From the NCBI GenBank assembly GCA_017550775.1, contig JAFZOA010000653.1, forward strand, positions 1 through 9,276: a stretch of DNA of 9,276 bases, given 5' to 3'. The stretch's first letter is position 1. Every line of letters begins with the position of its first letter. The DNA is from Ruminiclostridium sp. (GTDB lineage: Bacteria > Bacillota_A > Clostridia > Oscillospirales > Ruminococcaceae). This document shows, piece by piece, positions 1-6,447 of the stretch. Position numbers and translations under genes: made by a program. The notes under the pieces were generated by a model that worked only from the letters and a program-made list of their open reading frames with translations, did not search any database and had not been told where the DNA came from.

Positions 1-243
1 GATGATCTCGTTCAGATCGCTCGCGAGTGTTTCCATTGTAACTTCTTCTTTGTTTGCTTCTTTGCTTCCGCTGTGACCTCTGTGATCGTAGATAATGAAC
101 CGTGCCTTGTCTTTCAGCATTCCGACAGGAGCGGAATAAATGTCATGACTGCTTGTCCAGCAGTGCATAATTATAACCGGCTGACCGCTGCCGGAATCCT
201 CGTAGTACAGTTTCATGCCGTTTTTCAGTTCAAAGTCGCTCAT
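1..243 (-). CDS. alpha/beta hydrolase, N-terminal part (cut by window edge)
   Basis: Read on the minus strand from ATG at 243, 81 codons stay open to the window edge. The protein begins MSDFELKNGMKLYYEDSG, then GQPVIIMHCWTSSHD (residues about 20-34), then ARFIIYDHRGHSGS (about 48-61). This is the usual start of an alpha/beta hydrolase fold: a first strand, the His-containing oxyanion-hole loop after a hydrophobic strand (normally HGW, here HCW), and the D-x-RG-x-G-x-S strand. The nucleophile elbow, the acid and the catalytic His lie outside the window, so substrate and enzyme class cannot be told; esterases, haloperoxidase-like enzymes and lipases share this start. The ribosome binding site is weak (GGGGAAA upstream), but a near-consensus promoter lies at 303-331. 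The gene diverges from the peptide cassettes and is probably unrelated to them. Confidence 0.85.
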   Translation of the reverse strand, partial: MSDFELKNGMKLYYEDSGSGQPVIIMHCWTSSHDIYSAPVGMLKDKARFIIYDHRGHSGSKEANKEEVTMETLASDLNEII

Positions 244-302
244 AATCTTGTTTCCCCAAATTTCCGATTTAGTTGATTTTGTTTATGCTTCCAGGCTTTT
301 TT

Positions 303-331
303 AGTATATCATTTTTCCGGTGATATGTCAA
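303..331 (-). promoter_or_regulatory. sigma-A promoter of the hydrolase gene
   Basis: On the minus strand the sequence reads TTGACA (326-331), a 17-base spacer, then TATACT (303-308) preceded by TGA, giving an extended -10. This is a near-consensus housekeeping promoter. It lies about 60 bases upstream of the hydrolase ATG, and the intervening bases (244-302) hold only the untranslated leader. It begins where the SRAP-like remnant ends. Confidence 0.8.
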
Positions 332-530
332 CTCTGATAAGGGTACCTCTAAAAACCGCTTTGAAAAGAGAAAATGTAACTGCCGAAATATCTGTCGGGC
401 GAATCTCGCCGGACATCGAGAGCGTGCGTGACAGCTCGATCGTCATCTGCTCGGCAAAAAATGCCTGCTGAGCCGCATCAACAAAGGGTTTCAGCTCTTT
501 GTCAAGGTCGGCGTTAAATCTTGTGCACAT
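309..530 (-). pseudogene. SRAP/YedK-family remnant (N-terminal about 50 residues)
   Basis: The minus-strand ORF of 73 codons starts MCTRF and contains SGEIRPTDISAV at residues about 40-51. SOS-response-associated peptidases (SRAP, YedK/HMCES) start with Met-Cys, where Cys2 is the residue that crosslinks abasic DNA, followed by GRF or a similar triplet, and carry a conserved (S/T)GEIxPTxxxPV segment at about this distance. Full SRAP proteins are about 200 residues or more. Here the similarity stops after about 50 residues, followed by 22 unrelated ones and a stop, and I see no SRAP-like continuation in other frames before the hydrolase promoter. The ribosome binding site is poor. I read it as a gene truncated by deletion, probably not functional. 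It could be a short expressed peptide, but nothing supports that. Confidence 0.6.
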
Positions 531-542
531 AACATCACTTCA

Positions 543-623
543 TTTCATAATTTCAATGCGGTGAATGTACCGGATAAGATAGATCCGCTCGGTGTATGGA
601 ACAGTCTTGATGACGCAGCGTGA
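543..623 (+). other. possible C-terminal remnant of an unknown gene
   Basis: In this plus-strand frame the last codons before a TGA at 621 read FNAVNVPDKIDPLGVWNSLDDAA, which looks protein-like. There is no start codon or ribosome binding site in this frame, and it begins back-to-back with the SRAP remnant. It may be debris of a lost gene. The rest of 624-754 shows no gene I can support. Confidence 0.2.
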
Positions 624-754
624 TACCAGTGTACATAGAATTTATGAAATCGACGAAGTTCGGCATCAGAAAGCTCCATGTGTTTTATGCACAAACAGTT
701 ACCTCCGGATTTGTGCGTTTATACAAACTTTCAGAAAATACCCATAAATCAAAC

Positions 755-792
755 GATTTGCTTCACTTTTGCATCGCTTTATATGCTATTAT
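755..792 (+). promoter_or_regulatory. promoter region of regulator 1, with 23-base shared element
   Basis: Positions 755-777 are identical, base for base, to 6448-6470 upstream of regulator 2. The element contains GCTTCACTTTTGCATCGC. It is followed by TGCTATTAT (784-792), an extended -10 type sequence. No -35 with ideal spacing is evident: TTGCAT at 769-774 is only 12 bases from TATTAT, so the shared element may be an activator site rather than a plain -35. The regulator 1 start codon follows at 825 with AGGAG at 811-815. Confidence 0.6.
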
Positions 793-824
793 AAGAGATA
801 TCAGTAATCAAGGAGTATAAATAT

Positions 825-1670
825 ATGATATCCCTATCCGTAGATGACAGGCTCGCGGCGGCGCGGGCAATAACAGATATAATGAGCCACATTGACCCCG
901 AGGGTACGCACGAGGAAGAAAAAGACCCGGTCAGAGCCCTTGAAAAGGTCATTACACTGCACCCGGACATCGTGTGGCTGGATATAGAAATGGCGGGAAT
1001 GAACGGTCTGGAGCTTGCGGCTCAGATCAAGAAACAATCGCCGTTCACGAATATAGTGTTTGTAAGCGGTCACCCCGAGTACGCAATGGACGGCTTTTCG
1101 CTCCATGTCAGCGGATTTCTCGTAAAGCCGGTGACGGAAGCAAAGATACTCAACGAGATAGTCAATCTCCGCAGACCCGTGCTCTTCAACAACAATGCGT
1201 TTATAAGAGTGCAGTGCTTCGGTAATTTCGAGGTGCTTGACCGCTCGGGAAAGCCTCTGCATTTTTCCCGCACCATGAGCAAGGAAGCGTTCGCGTATCT
1301 GATAAACAAACGCGGTACAGGCGTATCTGTAGCGGAGCTCTGCGCTGTGCTGTGGGAGGACAGATGTGCGGACGCAGGCATAAAAGCCCAGTGCCGCTCG
1401 GTACTTCGGGGGCTGAAAATGGATCTGAAAGCAGTCGGAGCGGAAAGCGTGCTGATAAAGGAATGGAATGCGTGGAGCGTTAACACGGCGGCGATAAACT
1501 GCGATTACTACAATTTCCTTCAGGGCGACTCCTATGCGGTGAACTCGTTCCGTGGAGAATTCATGTCGCAGTATTCGTGGGCTGAAATGACTATCGGCTC
1601 GATAGTGAATACTACATCGGATTACTTTGAAGTCCCGGACGATTGGGGGAATGACGATGAGAGTGAGTAA
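825..1670 (+). CDS. response regulator, receiver plus SARP/OmpR-like winged-helix output
   Basis: The 281-residue protein has a receiver domain at about 1-115: acidic pair D7-D8, phosphoacceptor D53 in VWLDIEMAGMNG, switch Ser81 in VFVSGHPEYA, and the conserved Lys101-Pro102. A C-terminal DNA-binding domain spans about 127-235, starting IRVQCFGNFEVL and running through HFSRTMSKEAFAYLINKRG to the winged-helix region. This layout resembles the regulators whose output domain is like the N-terminal half of SARP activators; members of that fold bind direct repeats close to the -10. The start is fixed by AGGAG at 811-815. The 3' end overlaps the next gene, so it is co-transcribed with a membrane protein and a LytS-class kinase, its probable partner. 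It is the likely activator of the AGGGCGAA-repeat promoters at 3714 and 7413 (inference). Confidence 0.88.
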   Translation: MISLSVDDRLAAARAITDIMSHIDPEGTHEEEKDPVRALEKVITLHPDIVWLDIEMAGMNGLELAAQIKKQSPFTNIVFVSGHPEYAMDGFSLHVSGFLVKPVTEAKILNEIVNLRRPVLFNNNAFIRVQCFGNFEVLDRSGKPLHFSRTMSKEAFAYLINKRGTGVSVAELCAVLWEDRCADAGIKAQCRSVLRGLKMDLKAVGAESVLIKEWNAWSVNTAAINCDYYNFLQGDSYAVNSFRGEFMSQYSWAEMTIGSIVNTTSDYFEVPDDWGNDDESE

Positions 1671-2373
1671 ACGAGCTCTGCGAACTCTTCCCGGAATGCT
1701 GCTGCTCGAAATGCTCACACAGGTCATTACGCTCGCTTTTATCGGTATCGGCGCGCTTATCAAGGCGACCGGCAGTTCTGCGGCGGCCGATGTGACAGTG
1801 TTAGCTTCGGGCCTTGTTCTTCTTGCGATATGGATGACGGGTGCGGTATGCCTTTACGGGATAATGGATCTGTCGAAATACTTCCGTTATTCATGGTATC
1901 TGCACATAGTCTATTTCGTGATAAAGGCAGTAGTGCTGGTGCTCGACGGCATATCCGCCGTCATGGGTGAGGGCATTTCTCAGGAAACGCTGAACCTTTT
2001 CGGTGCCGCCGCGGACTTCCTTTCATCGGTGCGCGAGCTTTCCGGCATAGCTGCACAGTGCCTTGTCATGCTCGGATTCCGGACGCTGCTTGAAAAGCTC
2101 GGCGAACGCGATTTCGGCAGGAAATGCCGGAAATATGTTCACATCTTCCTGATAGTTGGGATTCTGTTCTTCCTGAATAATATCACCGGGCTTGTGATAC
2201 AGCTGCTTATACCTGCACCGGCCGATCAGCCCGCCGTGGAATATCTTCCGGTGCTTGTCATTTACGCGATACTGAACATATTCACAACCGCGGTCAGCAT
2301 ACCCGCGTTCCTTACGGCGAGAAAGTCCTGCAAAACGATATACGGCACACTCAGGAAAGCGCAGGTGGAGTAA
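1657..2373 (+). CDS. polytopic membrane protein of the two-component operon
   Basis: I do not recognise this 238-residue protein. It is strongly hydrophobic, with about six likely membrane segments at residues 12-36, 46-70, 80-103, 120-143, 159-186 and 195-220, and basic stretches between them (for example KLGERDFGRKCRKY at 147-160). Two ATG codons, at 1651 and 1657, are possible. I prefer 1657 because GGGGGA (1645-1650) then sits six bases upstream; the 1651 start would leave no spacing. The gene overlaps the end of the regulator by 14 bases, and its stop codon touches the kinase ATG, so all three are probably translationally coupled. A role in signal sensing, peptide transport or immunity with the adjacent kinase is possible, but no motif decides this. 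Confidence 0.75.
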   Translation: MRVSKRALRTLPGMLLLEMLTQVITLAFIGIGALIKATGSSAAADVTVLASGLVLLAIWMTGAVCLYGIMDLSKYFRYSWYLHIVYFVIKAVVLVLDGISAVMGEGISQETLNLFGAAADFLSSVRELSGIAAQCLVMLGFRTLLEKLGERDFGRKCRKYVHIFLIVGILFFLNNITGLVIQLLIPAPADQPAVEYLPVLVIYAILNIFTTAVSIPAFLTARKSCKTIYGTLRKAQVE

Positions 2374-3636
2374 ATGGAACAATTCATATACGGCGACATA
2401 CTCTCGGCGCTTATTCTTGTCCTGCTTGCGGCAACGCTTGTTATCAAGGATCGCGAGAACCGGACTGTCTCATTCTTTATCCCGGGCGTTCTTGTCGCGC
2501 TGTTTTGCACAGCGTTCTCGATCTATTGCAATACGGTACTTCCGGCAGAGCTTCGGAAAGGCACAGATCCCGCTCTCGCGGAGATCGAGCCGTGTATTCT
2601 GATGTTCGTAAAGCTCTGTGAGGCGTTCTCGTTATCATTCTTCTGCCTGTTCCTGAAAACGGCGCTGTACAGGAACTCGCACTCCGGGGATAAGCTGTTT
2701 ACCGTGCTCTCGTTTGTATGCGTTCCACTTACAATTATTGCCGCATTTCTGCCGGTACGGGATCACGCTTACGCTGTGGTATTCCTGCTCCAGACTGTGC
2801 TGTTCATACTTGCTGTAATGTTTTCCGGAGCCGAACGCAACGTCCGCGCATGGTTCATCACTGCCGGAGCGATATACGCCGTCACCTGCATTATCCGAGC
2901 CGTAAGTCCGGAGACCGATCTCGGCAGCATAGGTTTAATGCTGCTGTATCTTACGGTATTCATAGGCTATGAAGTCCGGCTCAAAAACGATATGCTGAAA
3001 CGGGAACTTGATCTCTCGGAGGCGAATAATGCGCTGCTCATGCGGCAGATATCACCGCACTTTATCTTCAACTCGTTACAGGTCATAACCGGGCTCTGCG
3101 ACAGCGAACCGGACAAGGTAAAGCCCGCTCTCACGCATTTCTCGGAATACCTGCGCGGCAACCTCGAATCTATCACGACGAACGAGCTGATACCGTTCAC
3201 GAAGGAGCTTGCCCACACCAAGGAATACCTCGCCCTCGAACAGTACGGCGACGGCAGGGATTTCACGGTGGAGTATGACCTTGAAGTGACCGGGTTCATG
3301 CTCCCGCCTCTGGTAATGCAGCCCATTGTCGAGAACGCGGTACACTACGGCATCGGCACCCGCACACAGGGCGGGCATATCGTGATAGAGACCTCGGACA
3401 CGCCGTTTGCGACGCTGATACGGGTTAAGGACGACGGCACGGGTAAAAGCACGATCACCGAGCAGCAGAAGACCCGTCAGAGCGTCGGTATGCAGAATGT
3501 CCGTGCGCGGCTCAAAGCGCTGTGCGGCGGTGATCTGATATTCGAGAGCTCGGACAAGGGAACAACGGTAACTATCACCATACCGAAAACCGACACCGAT
3601 AATGTCGGGAGACAAAATCACGGCCGAAATCAATGA
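2374..3636 (+). CDS. LytS-class sensor histidine kinase with multi-TM sensor
   Basis: The 420-residue protein has about seven hydrophobic segments in residues 8-200 (near 8-25, 33-53, 73-95, 107-126, 132-151, 160-178 and 184-200). A short linker likely to be helical (201-223) follows, then a His_kinase (PF06580)-type core. The phosphoacceptor is H229 in QISPHFIFNSL, the N box is PIVENAVHYG with N321, and the ATP-lid motifs are DDGTGK (353-358) and VGMQNVRARL (371-380). Membrane-embedded kinases of this class often sense peptides or cell-envelope signals. The ATG follows the preceding stop without a gap, and the ribosome binding site lies inside the upstream gene (AGGTGGAG). It is the only kinase in the window, so it should phosphorylate regulator 1. 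Regulator 2 lacks the phosphoacceptor Asp. A terminator follows at 3676. Confidence 0.9.
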   Translation: MEQFIYGDILSALILVLLAATLVIKDRENRTVSFFIPGVLVALFCTAFSIYCNTVLPAELRKGTDPALAEIEPCILMFVKLCEAFSLSFFCLFLKTALYRNSHSGDKLFTVLSFVCVPLTIIAAFLPVRDHAYAVVFLLQTVLFILAVMFSGAERNVRAWFITAGAIYAVTCIIRAVSPETDLGSIGLMLLYLTVFIGYEVRLKNDMLKRELDLSEANNALLMRQISPHFIFNSLQVITGLCDSEPDKVKPALTHFSEYLRGNLESITTNELIPFTKELAHTKEYLALEQYGDGRDFTVEYDLEVTGFMLPPLVMQPIVENAVHYGIGTRTQGGHIVIETSDTPFATLIRVKDDGTGKSTITEQQKTRQSVGMQNVRARLKALCGGDLIFESSDKGTTVTITIPKTDTDNVGRQNHGRNQ

Positions 3637-3675
3637 AATTTAACAACTTTGTATGAATAACCAAAGCAAGTTCTG

Positions 3676-3705
3676 AAAACCTTGTGCATATTGCATAAGG
3701 TTTTT
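3676..3705 (+). terminator. terminator after the kinase operon
   Basis: AAAACCTTGTGCA (3676-3688) pairs with TGCATAAGGTTTT (3692-3704) across a 3-base loop, with one G-U pair. The A run before and the T run after the stem fit a rho-independent, possibly bidirectional, terminator. It starts about 40 bases after the kinase stop and ends about 10 bases before the direct repeats of the next promoter. It corresponds in position to the hairpin at 7376. Confidence 0.75.
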
Positions 3706-3713
3706 GCCTTTTC

Positions 3714-3747
3714 AGGGCGAAATAGGGCGAACTTGGTGTGATATAAT
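3714..3747 (+). promoter_or_regulatory. array 1 promoter with tandem AGGGCGAA operator
   Basis: Two copies of AGGGCGAA (3714-3721 and 3724-3731) repeat with a period of 10 bases, one helical turn. Ten bases later comes TGATATAAT, an extended -10 (TATAAT at 3742-3747). No good -35 is present; the repeats occupy its place. Direct repeats replacing the -35 are the known arrangement for SARP/OmpR-fold activators. The block 3706-3747 matches 7405-7446 at 40 of 42 bases by my alignment. It should drive the two precursors and the radical SAM gene. Confidence 0.8.
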
Positions 3748-3756
3748 ATAAAAAAG

Positions 3757-3771
3757 GACCGGGAAACGGTC
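3757..3771 (+). other. 5' leader hairpin of array 1 transcript
   Basis: GACCG (3757-3761) and CGGTC (3767-3771) can pair around a GGAAA loop, just downstream of the expected start of transcription and seven bases before the ribosome binding site. It could protect the 5' end of the mRNA or influence translation. The stem is short, and the array 2 leader lacks an obvious equivalent. Confidence 0.35.
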
Positions 3772-3791
3772 AACCAAAAGGAGGAATCACT

Positions 3792-4208
3792 ATGACGCTT
3801 GAAGAATTCAGAAAGAAGCTTGACGGGGACGAGGCGTTCCGCGCAGAAGTCGAAGCGAAAGCAAAGGCACTCAAAGAGCTGAACCCGGATAAGAGTGACC
3901 CTGAGATCGACCGTATGTTCTCCGCAGAGTACGGTGTAGAGATCTCCTCGGGCAAGGAGATCAATGATGACGATATGGATGCTGTTGCGGGGGGCGTATT
4001 GTTTGCCGGTGAATTAGCAACAGACGGCCATGAACTGAATTGCATATTAACTTTCTATTGGGGCAAAGCGAATGCGAGCTGGAGGACCAGGGTCTGTCAG
4101 GACTGCAAGGTGAACCTGGAAAGGACTGATTGGCTTACATCGGACAGATTTCTGTGTCCCAAATGCAATACTCTTTACTGGTGGCTGGCTTCTGCGAAGA
4201 AGTCTTAG
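3792..4208 (+). CDS. RiPP-like precursor 1 (Nif11-type leader, Cys-rich 70-residue core)
   Basis: The 138-residue protein splits at a double glycine. The leader (1-68) is charged and probably helical: it starts MTLEEFRKKLDGDEAFRAEV and ends EINDDDMDAVAGG. It resembles Nif11-like leader peptides of the TIGR03798 type. The predicted core (69-138) has five Cys: one in GHELNC (core residue 16), then CQDC (34-37) and CPKC (54-57), with many aromatic residues (FYW, WWL). Two CxxC pairs 16 residues apart look like a zinc-ribbon knuckle pair, but Cys thioether formation by the downstream radical SAM enzyme is an equally valid reading. AAGGAGG at 3778-3784 fixes the start. It is the first gene after the repeat promoter. 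Leader removal would need a C39-type protease not present in this window. Confidence 0.85.
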   Translation: MTLEEFRKKLDGDEAFRAEVEAKAKALKELNPDKSDPEIDRMFSAEYGVEISSGKEINDDDMDAVAGGVLFAGELATDGHELNCILTFYWGKANASWRTRVCQDCKVNLERTDWLTSDRFLCPKCNTLYWWLASAKKS

Positions 4209-4239
4209 TATAAATAAATCATAGCAAGGAGGAATCACT

Positions 4240-4656
4240 ATGACACTTGAAGAATTCAGAAAGAAGCTTGACGGGGACGAGGCGTTCCGCACAGAGGTCG
4301 AAACAAAAGCAAAGGCGCTCAAAGAGCAGAACCCGGACAAGGGTGACCACGAGCGTGAGAAGATGCTGTGCGCTGAGTATGGAGTAGCAATGCCCGCAGG
4401 AACAGAGATCAACGACGATGATATGGATGCTGTTGCGGGCGGAAAAGATGCGGCTAACGGTCACGAGATCGGCTGTTTTTGTTGGTTTACCTGGTATATA
4501 AACGAAGGTGAAGCAGGGTATAAAAGTGGCGTATGCGTAAGATGCAACAGTCCATTGGAGAAGAAGTTTGACCATGGTGACAACGAAGTAAGAAGATGCT
4601 TGACTTGCGGCATTTGGTATATTAAGCAGCCAAATGGCAGTTTTAGGTTGGGTTGA
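4240..4656 (+). CDS. RiPP-like precursor 2 (same leader family, Cys-rich core)
   Basis: This 138-residue paralogue of precursor 1 has the same leader length (68) and a nearly identical leader start. The DNA from the AAGGAGG site (4226-4232) through the first 18 or so codons is almost the same as 448 bases upstream, so the pair arose by duplication. The leader ends EINDDDMDAVAGG and has an unusual Cys43. The core (70 residues) has diverged: GHEIGCFC near its start, then CVRC (core 31-34) and CLTC (52-55), followed by GIWY. The Cys layout therefore stays like precursor 1 (one or two Cys, then two CxxC pairs) while other residues differ. It lies 31 bases after precursor 1 with no terminator between them. 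Confidence 0.85.
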   Translation: MTLEEFRKKLDGDEAFRTEVETKAKALKEQNPDKGDHEREKMLCAEYGVAMPAGTEINDDDMDAVAGGKDAANGHEIGCFCWFTWYINEGEAGYKSGVCVRCNSPLEKKFDHGDNEVRRCLTCGIWYIKQPNGSFRLG

Positions 4657-4683
4657 TTCTGAACCTGAGTAATCAATAAGCCA

Positions 4684-4755
4684 AGGCATTCCGTGCGTTG
4701 CTTTTGAACGGACAGGTATAGAATATGTATATCAGATTATCGGATAATGCACTGC
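4684..4755 (+). repeat. partial duplication, copy 1 (truncated leader plus rSAM start)
   Basis: Bases 4684-4750 are identical to 4808-4874; after one mismatch four more match, giving 71 of 72. The unit covers the second half of a truncated leader ORF and the first codons of the radical SAM gene. Here the copied start (ATG at 4725, reading MYIRLSDNAL) runs into a stop at 4803-4805, so it is a 26-codon echo of the enzyme start. This copy lacks the leader start and its ribosome binding site. Confidence 0.9.
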
Positions 4756-4770
4756 AAAGGAGGAATCACT

Positions 4771-4845
4771 ATGATGACAATGGAAGAATTCAGAAAAAAG
4801 CATGACGAGGCATTCCGTGCGTTGCTTTTGAACGGACAGGTATAG
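4771..4845 (+). pseudogene. truncated precursor leader ORF upstream of the radical SAM gene
   Basis: A 24-codon ORF reads MMTMEEFRKKHDEAFRALLL then NGQV and stop. Residues 3-17 match the precursor leader start MTLEEFRKKLDGDEAFRA with two residues missing, and the ribosome binding site (AAAGGAGGAATCACT) equals that of precursors 1 and 2. There is no DAVAGG and no core. The stop ends three bases before the radical SAM ATG, which itself has only a weak site (GGACAGG at 4834-4840). The remnant may serve as a translational coupler for the enzyme. Alternatively it is only debris of array recombination. Confidence 0.7.
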
Positions 4846-4879
4846 AATATGTATATCAGATTATCGGATAATGCGCTGC
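4808..4879 (+). repeat. partial duplication, copy 2
   Basis: This is the second copy of the 72-base unit starting at 4684, offset by 124 bases. It runs from codon 13 of the truncated leader ORF into the first ten codons of the radical SAM gene. The 52 bases between the copies (4756-4807) carry the precursor-type ribosome binding site and leader start. Confidence 0.9.
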
Positions 4880-6345
4880 TGCGCGGCTGGCTCGATATGA
4901 CTCGAACCGTCGTCGGACGCACACCTCTGCCCGACACGAGTGCGGAGGGCGGGCTCAGGCTGCGTTATCACTACGAACAGCGCCCGCTGAAATTCACGCG
5001 GGAGGAGTATCAGTTCGTCAAGCGCCTTGACGGGCAGACCGATTTCCCGGCGCTTGACGAAGCCGAACAGGCTGTGCTTGAAAAGCTGATGCAGCATGGC
5101 TTTGTGCAGATCTCGGAAAGCCCTCTGCCGCCGCTTTCCTACGAGCAGCTGTACTTGGGCTATAAAACGCTGCATCTGCGCTCCTGCACATGGTCGGTTA
5201 CGGGCAAGTGCAATTACCGCTGCAAGCACTGCATACTCTCCGCCCCGGATGGAAAGCACCCGCAGCTCAGCCTTGACCGGTGTCGGGAGCTTGTGCGGCA
5301 GATCGCAGACTGCGGCGTTCACAGCGTCATACTGACGGGCGGAGAGCCCCTGCTGCGCCCGGATTTTCCGGAGATCGTGGATATGCTCACGGAGCGTGAC
5401 ATCTGCATCAAAACGATCATGTCCAACGGCAGATTTGTGACGGACGCGCTGCTCGATCATCTCGGAATGCGCGGACAGCACCCGTCCTTCCAGATCAGCT
5501 TTGACGGCACGAACGGCGGCCACGACTGGCTGCGCGGAGTTGAGGGCGCGGAGCAGGACGCGATAAGAGCGATAAAGTTGCTGATAAGCCGCGGGTTCTA
5601 TGTCACGGCTTCGATGTGTATGCACAAGGGCAACGCCGCTACGCTGCGCGATACGGCAAAGCTCATGGGCGGGCTCGGTGTCGAGCAATTTTCCGTCGGA
5701 GCGCCGCAGAAGCTCGGACTGTGGAGCGACCGCTCGGTGGAGCTGGGGCTGAGCGCTGAGGAACAGCGCGATGTCTGCCTTTCGTATATCCCGCAGTATT
5801 TCGAGGACGGAAGCCCCGTGTCGATAGCGCTGAACGGCCTTTTCGTCTGCGGAAAGCACGGTACGGCATACAGGGTTGAGATCGAACGGGAGTTTGAAAC
5901 GGTGGAGGAACTGAGCGGCGTTCTGATCTGTTCGTCTGCGCGGAACAATCCGTATATCTCCGCAGAGGGGCAGCTCATGCCCTGTCTCGGCTACGCGGCG
6001 GGCAGCTTTGCGGACGAATTTCCGAGCTTGTTTGACAAGCCGCTGAACGAGACGCTCACGGATTCGCTGACCTGCGATATTCTCTGCACCCGCTTTGAGA
6101 AGTATCTCGAACGTAATGAGAAATGCCGCACCTGTCCGAAGCTGCTGAAATGCGCCGGAGGCTGCCGGGCCTGCGGACTTGCGGGCGGCGGCGATCATCT
6201 GTGCATTGACGAGGCTGTCTGCGCACTTCATCTGAGCGGCAGTGCCGATATGGTCAGAGAGACCGCCGACCGTGCGATCGAGCGGCTCGGACTTGAAAAA
6301 GGCGTACAGGGCGAAATACCCCGTGCATTTGCTGTGGAGAACTGA
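4849..6345 (+). CDS. radical SAM/SPASM peptide maturase
   Basis: The 498-residue protein has an N-terminal region (about 1-95) including LRLRYHYEQRPLKFTREEYQ and ending in a predicted winged-helix-like stretch (LDEAEQAVLEKLMQHGFVQI), the usual place of a PqqD-like RiPP recognition element. The radical SAM core begins at about 112, with the cluster motif C121-x3-C125-x2-C128 (CNYRCKHC) and the GGEP motif at 164-167. The C-terminal region holds many Cys (361, 379, 409, 413, 426, 429, 435, 439, 442, 452, 458), including MPCLGY and CAGGCRAC, typical of a SPASM domain binding extra Fe-S clusters. Such enzymes form thioether, C-C or other crosslinks in peptides. Here the substrates should be precursors 1 and 2. 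The reaction cannot be told from sequence. The start is set by the truncated leader ORF stop at 4843; the shared N-terminus with the gene at 9207 supports it. Confidence 0.92.
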   Translation: MYIRLSDNALLRGWLDMTRTVVGRTPLPDTSAEGGLRLRYHYEQRPLKFTREEYQFVKRLDGQTDFPALDEAEQAVLEKLMQHGFVQISESPLPPLSYEQLYLGYKTLHLRSCTWSVTGKCNYRCKHCILSAPDGKHPQLSLDRCRELVRQIADCGVHSVILTGGEPLLRPDFPEIVDMLTERDICIKTIMSNGRFVTDALLDHLGMRGQHPSFQISFDGTNGGHDWLRGVEGAEQDAIRAIKLLISRGFYVTASMCMHKGNAATLRDTAKLMGGLGVEQFSVGAPQKLGLWSDRSVELGLSAEEQRDVCLSYIPQYFEDGSPVSIALNGLFVCGKHGTAYRVEIEREFETVEELSGVLICSSARNNPYISAEGQLMPCLGYAAGSFADEFPSLFDKPLNETLTDSLTCDILCTRFEKYLERNEKCRTCPKLLKCAGGCRACGLAGGGDHLCIDEAVCALHLSGSADMVRETADRAIERLGLEKGVQGEIPRAFAVEN

Positions 6346-6361
6346 ATAATATGATATCGGG

Positions 6362-6404
6362 TCAGGCTTATTGTGCAAACCGCTGCATAGTAAGCCTGAT
6401 TTTT
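6362..6404 (+). terminator. terminator after the radical SAM gene
   Basis: TCAGGCTTA (6362-6370) pairs perfectly with TAAGCCTGA (6391-6399). The 20-base loop contains a further TGCA/TGCA pairing. TTTTT follows at 6400-6404. It lies 16 bases after the stop and closes cassette 1 before the promoter of regulator 2. Confidence 0.75.
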
Positions 6405-6447
6405 GTGCAAATGGCAGATTTTTTCAAAAACGGCTCAAAAACCCCAT

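Noticed and set aside
73..276. Plus-strand 67-codon frame at the left edge
   Set aside because: It is antisense to the alpha/beta hydrolase start, which has clear family motifs.
620..820. Plus-strand 66-codon frame upstream of regulator 1
   Set aside because: No ribosome binding site, unusual composition, and it covers the conserved 23-base promoter element.
834..1763. Minus-strand open frame of about 309 codons across regulator 1
   Set aside because: It is a shadow of the receiver/winged-helix gene, with no domain or ribosome binding site that supports it.
4861..6378. Long open frame on the minus strand (about 505 codons) opposite the radical SAM gene
   Set aside because: It is antisense to a gene with clear radical SAM and SPASM motifs; its translation shows no recognisable domain and it arises from codon bias that avoids stops in that frame.
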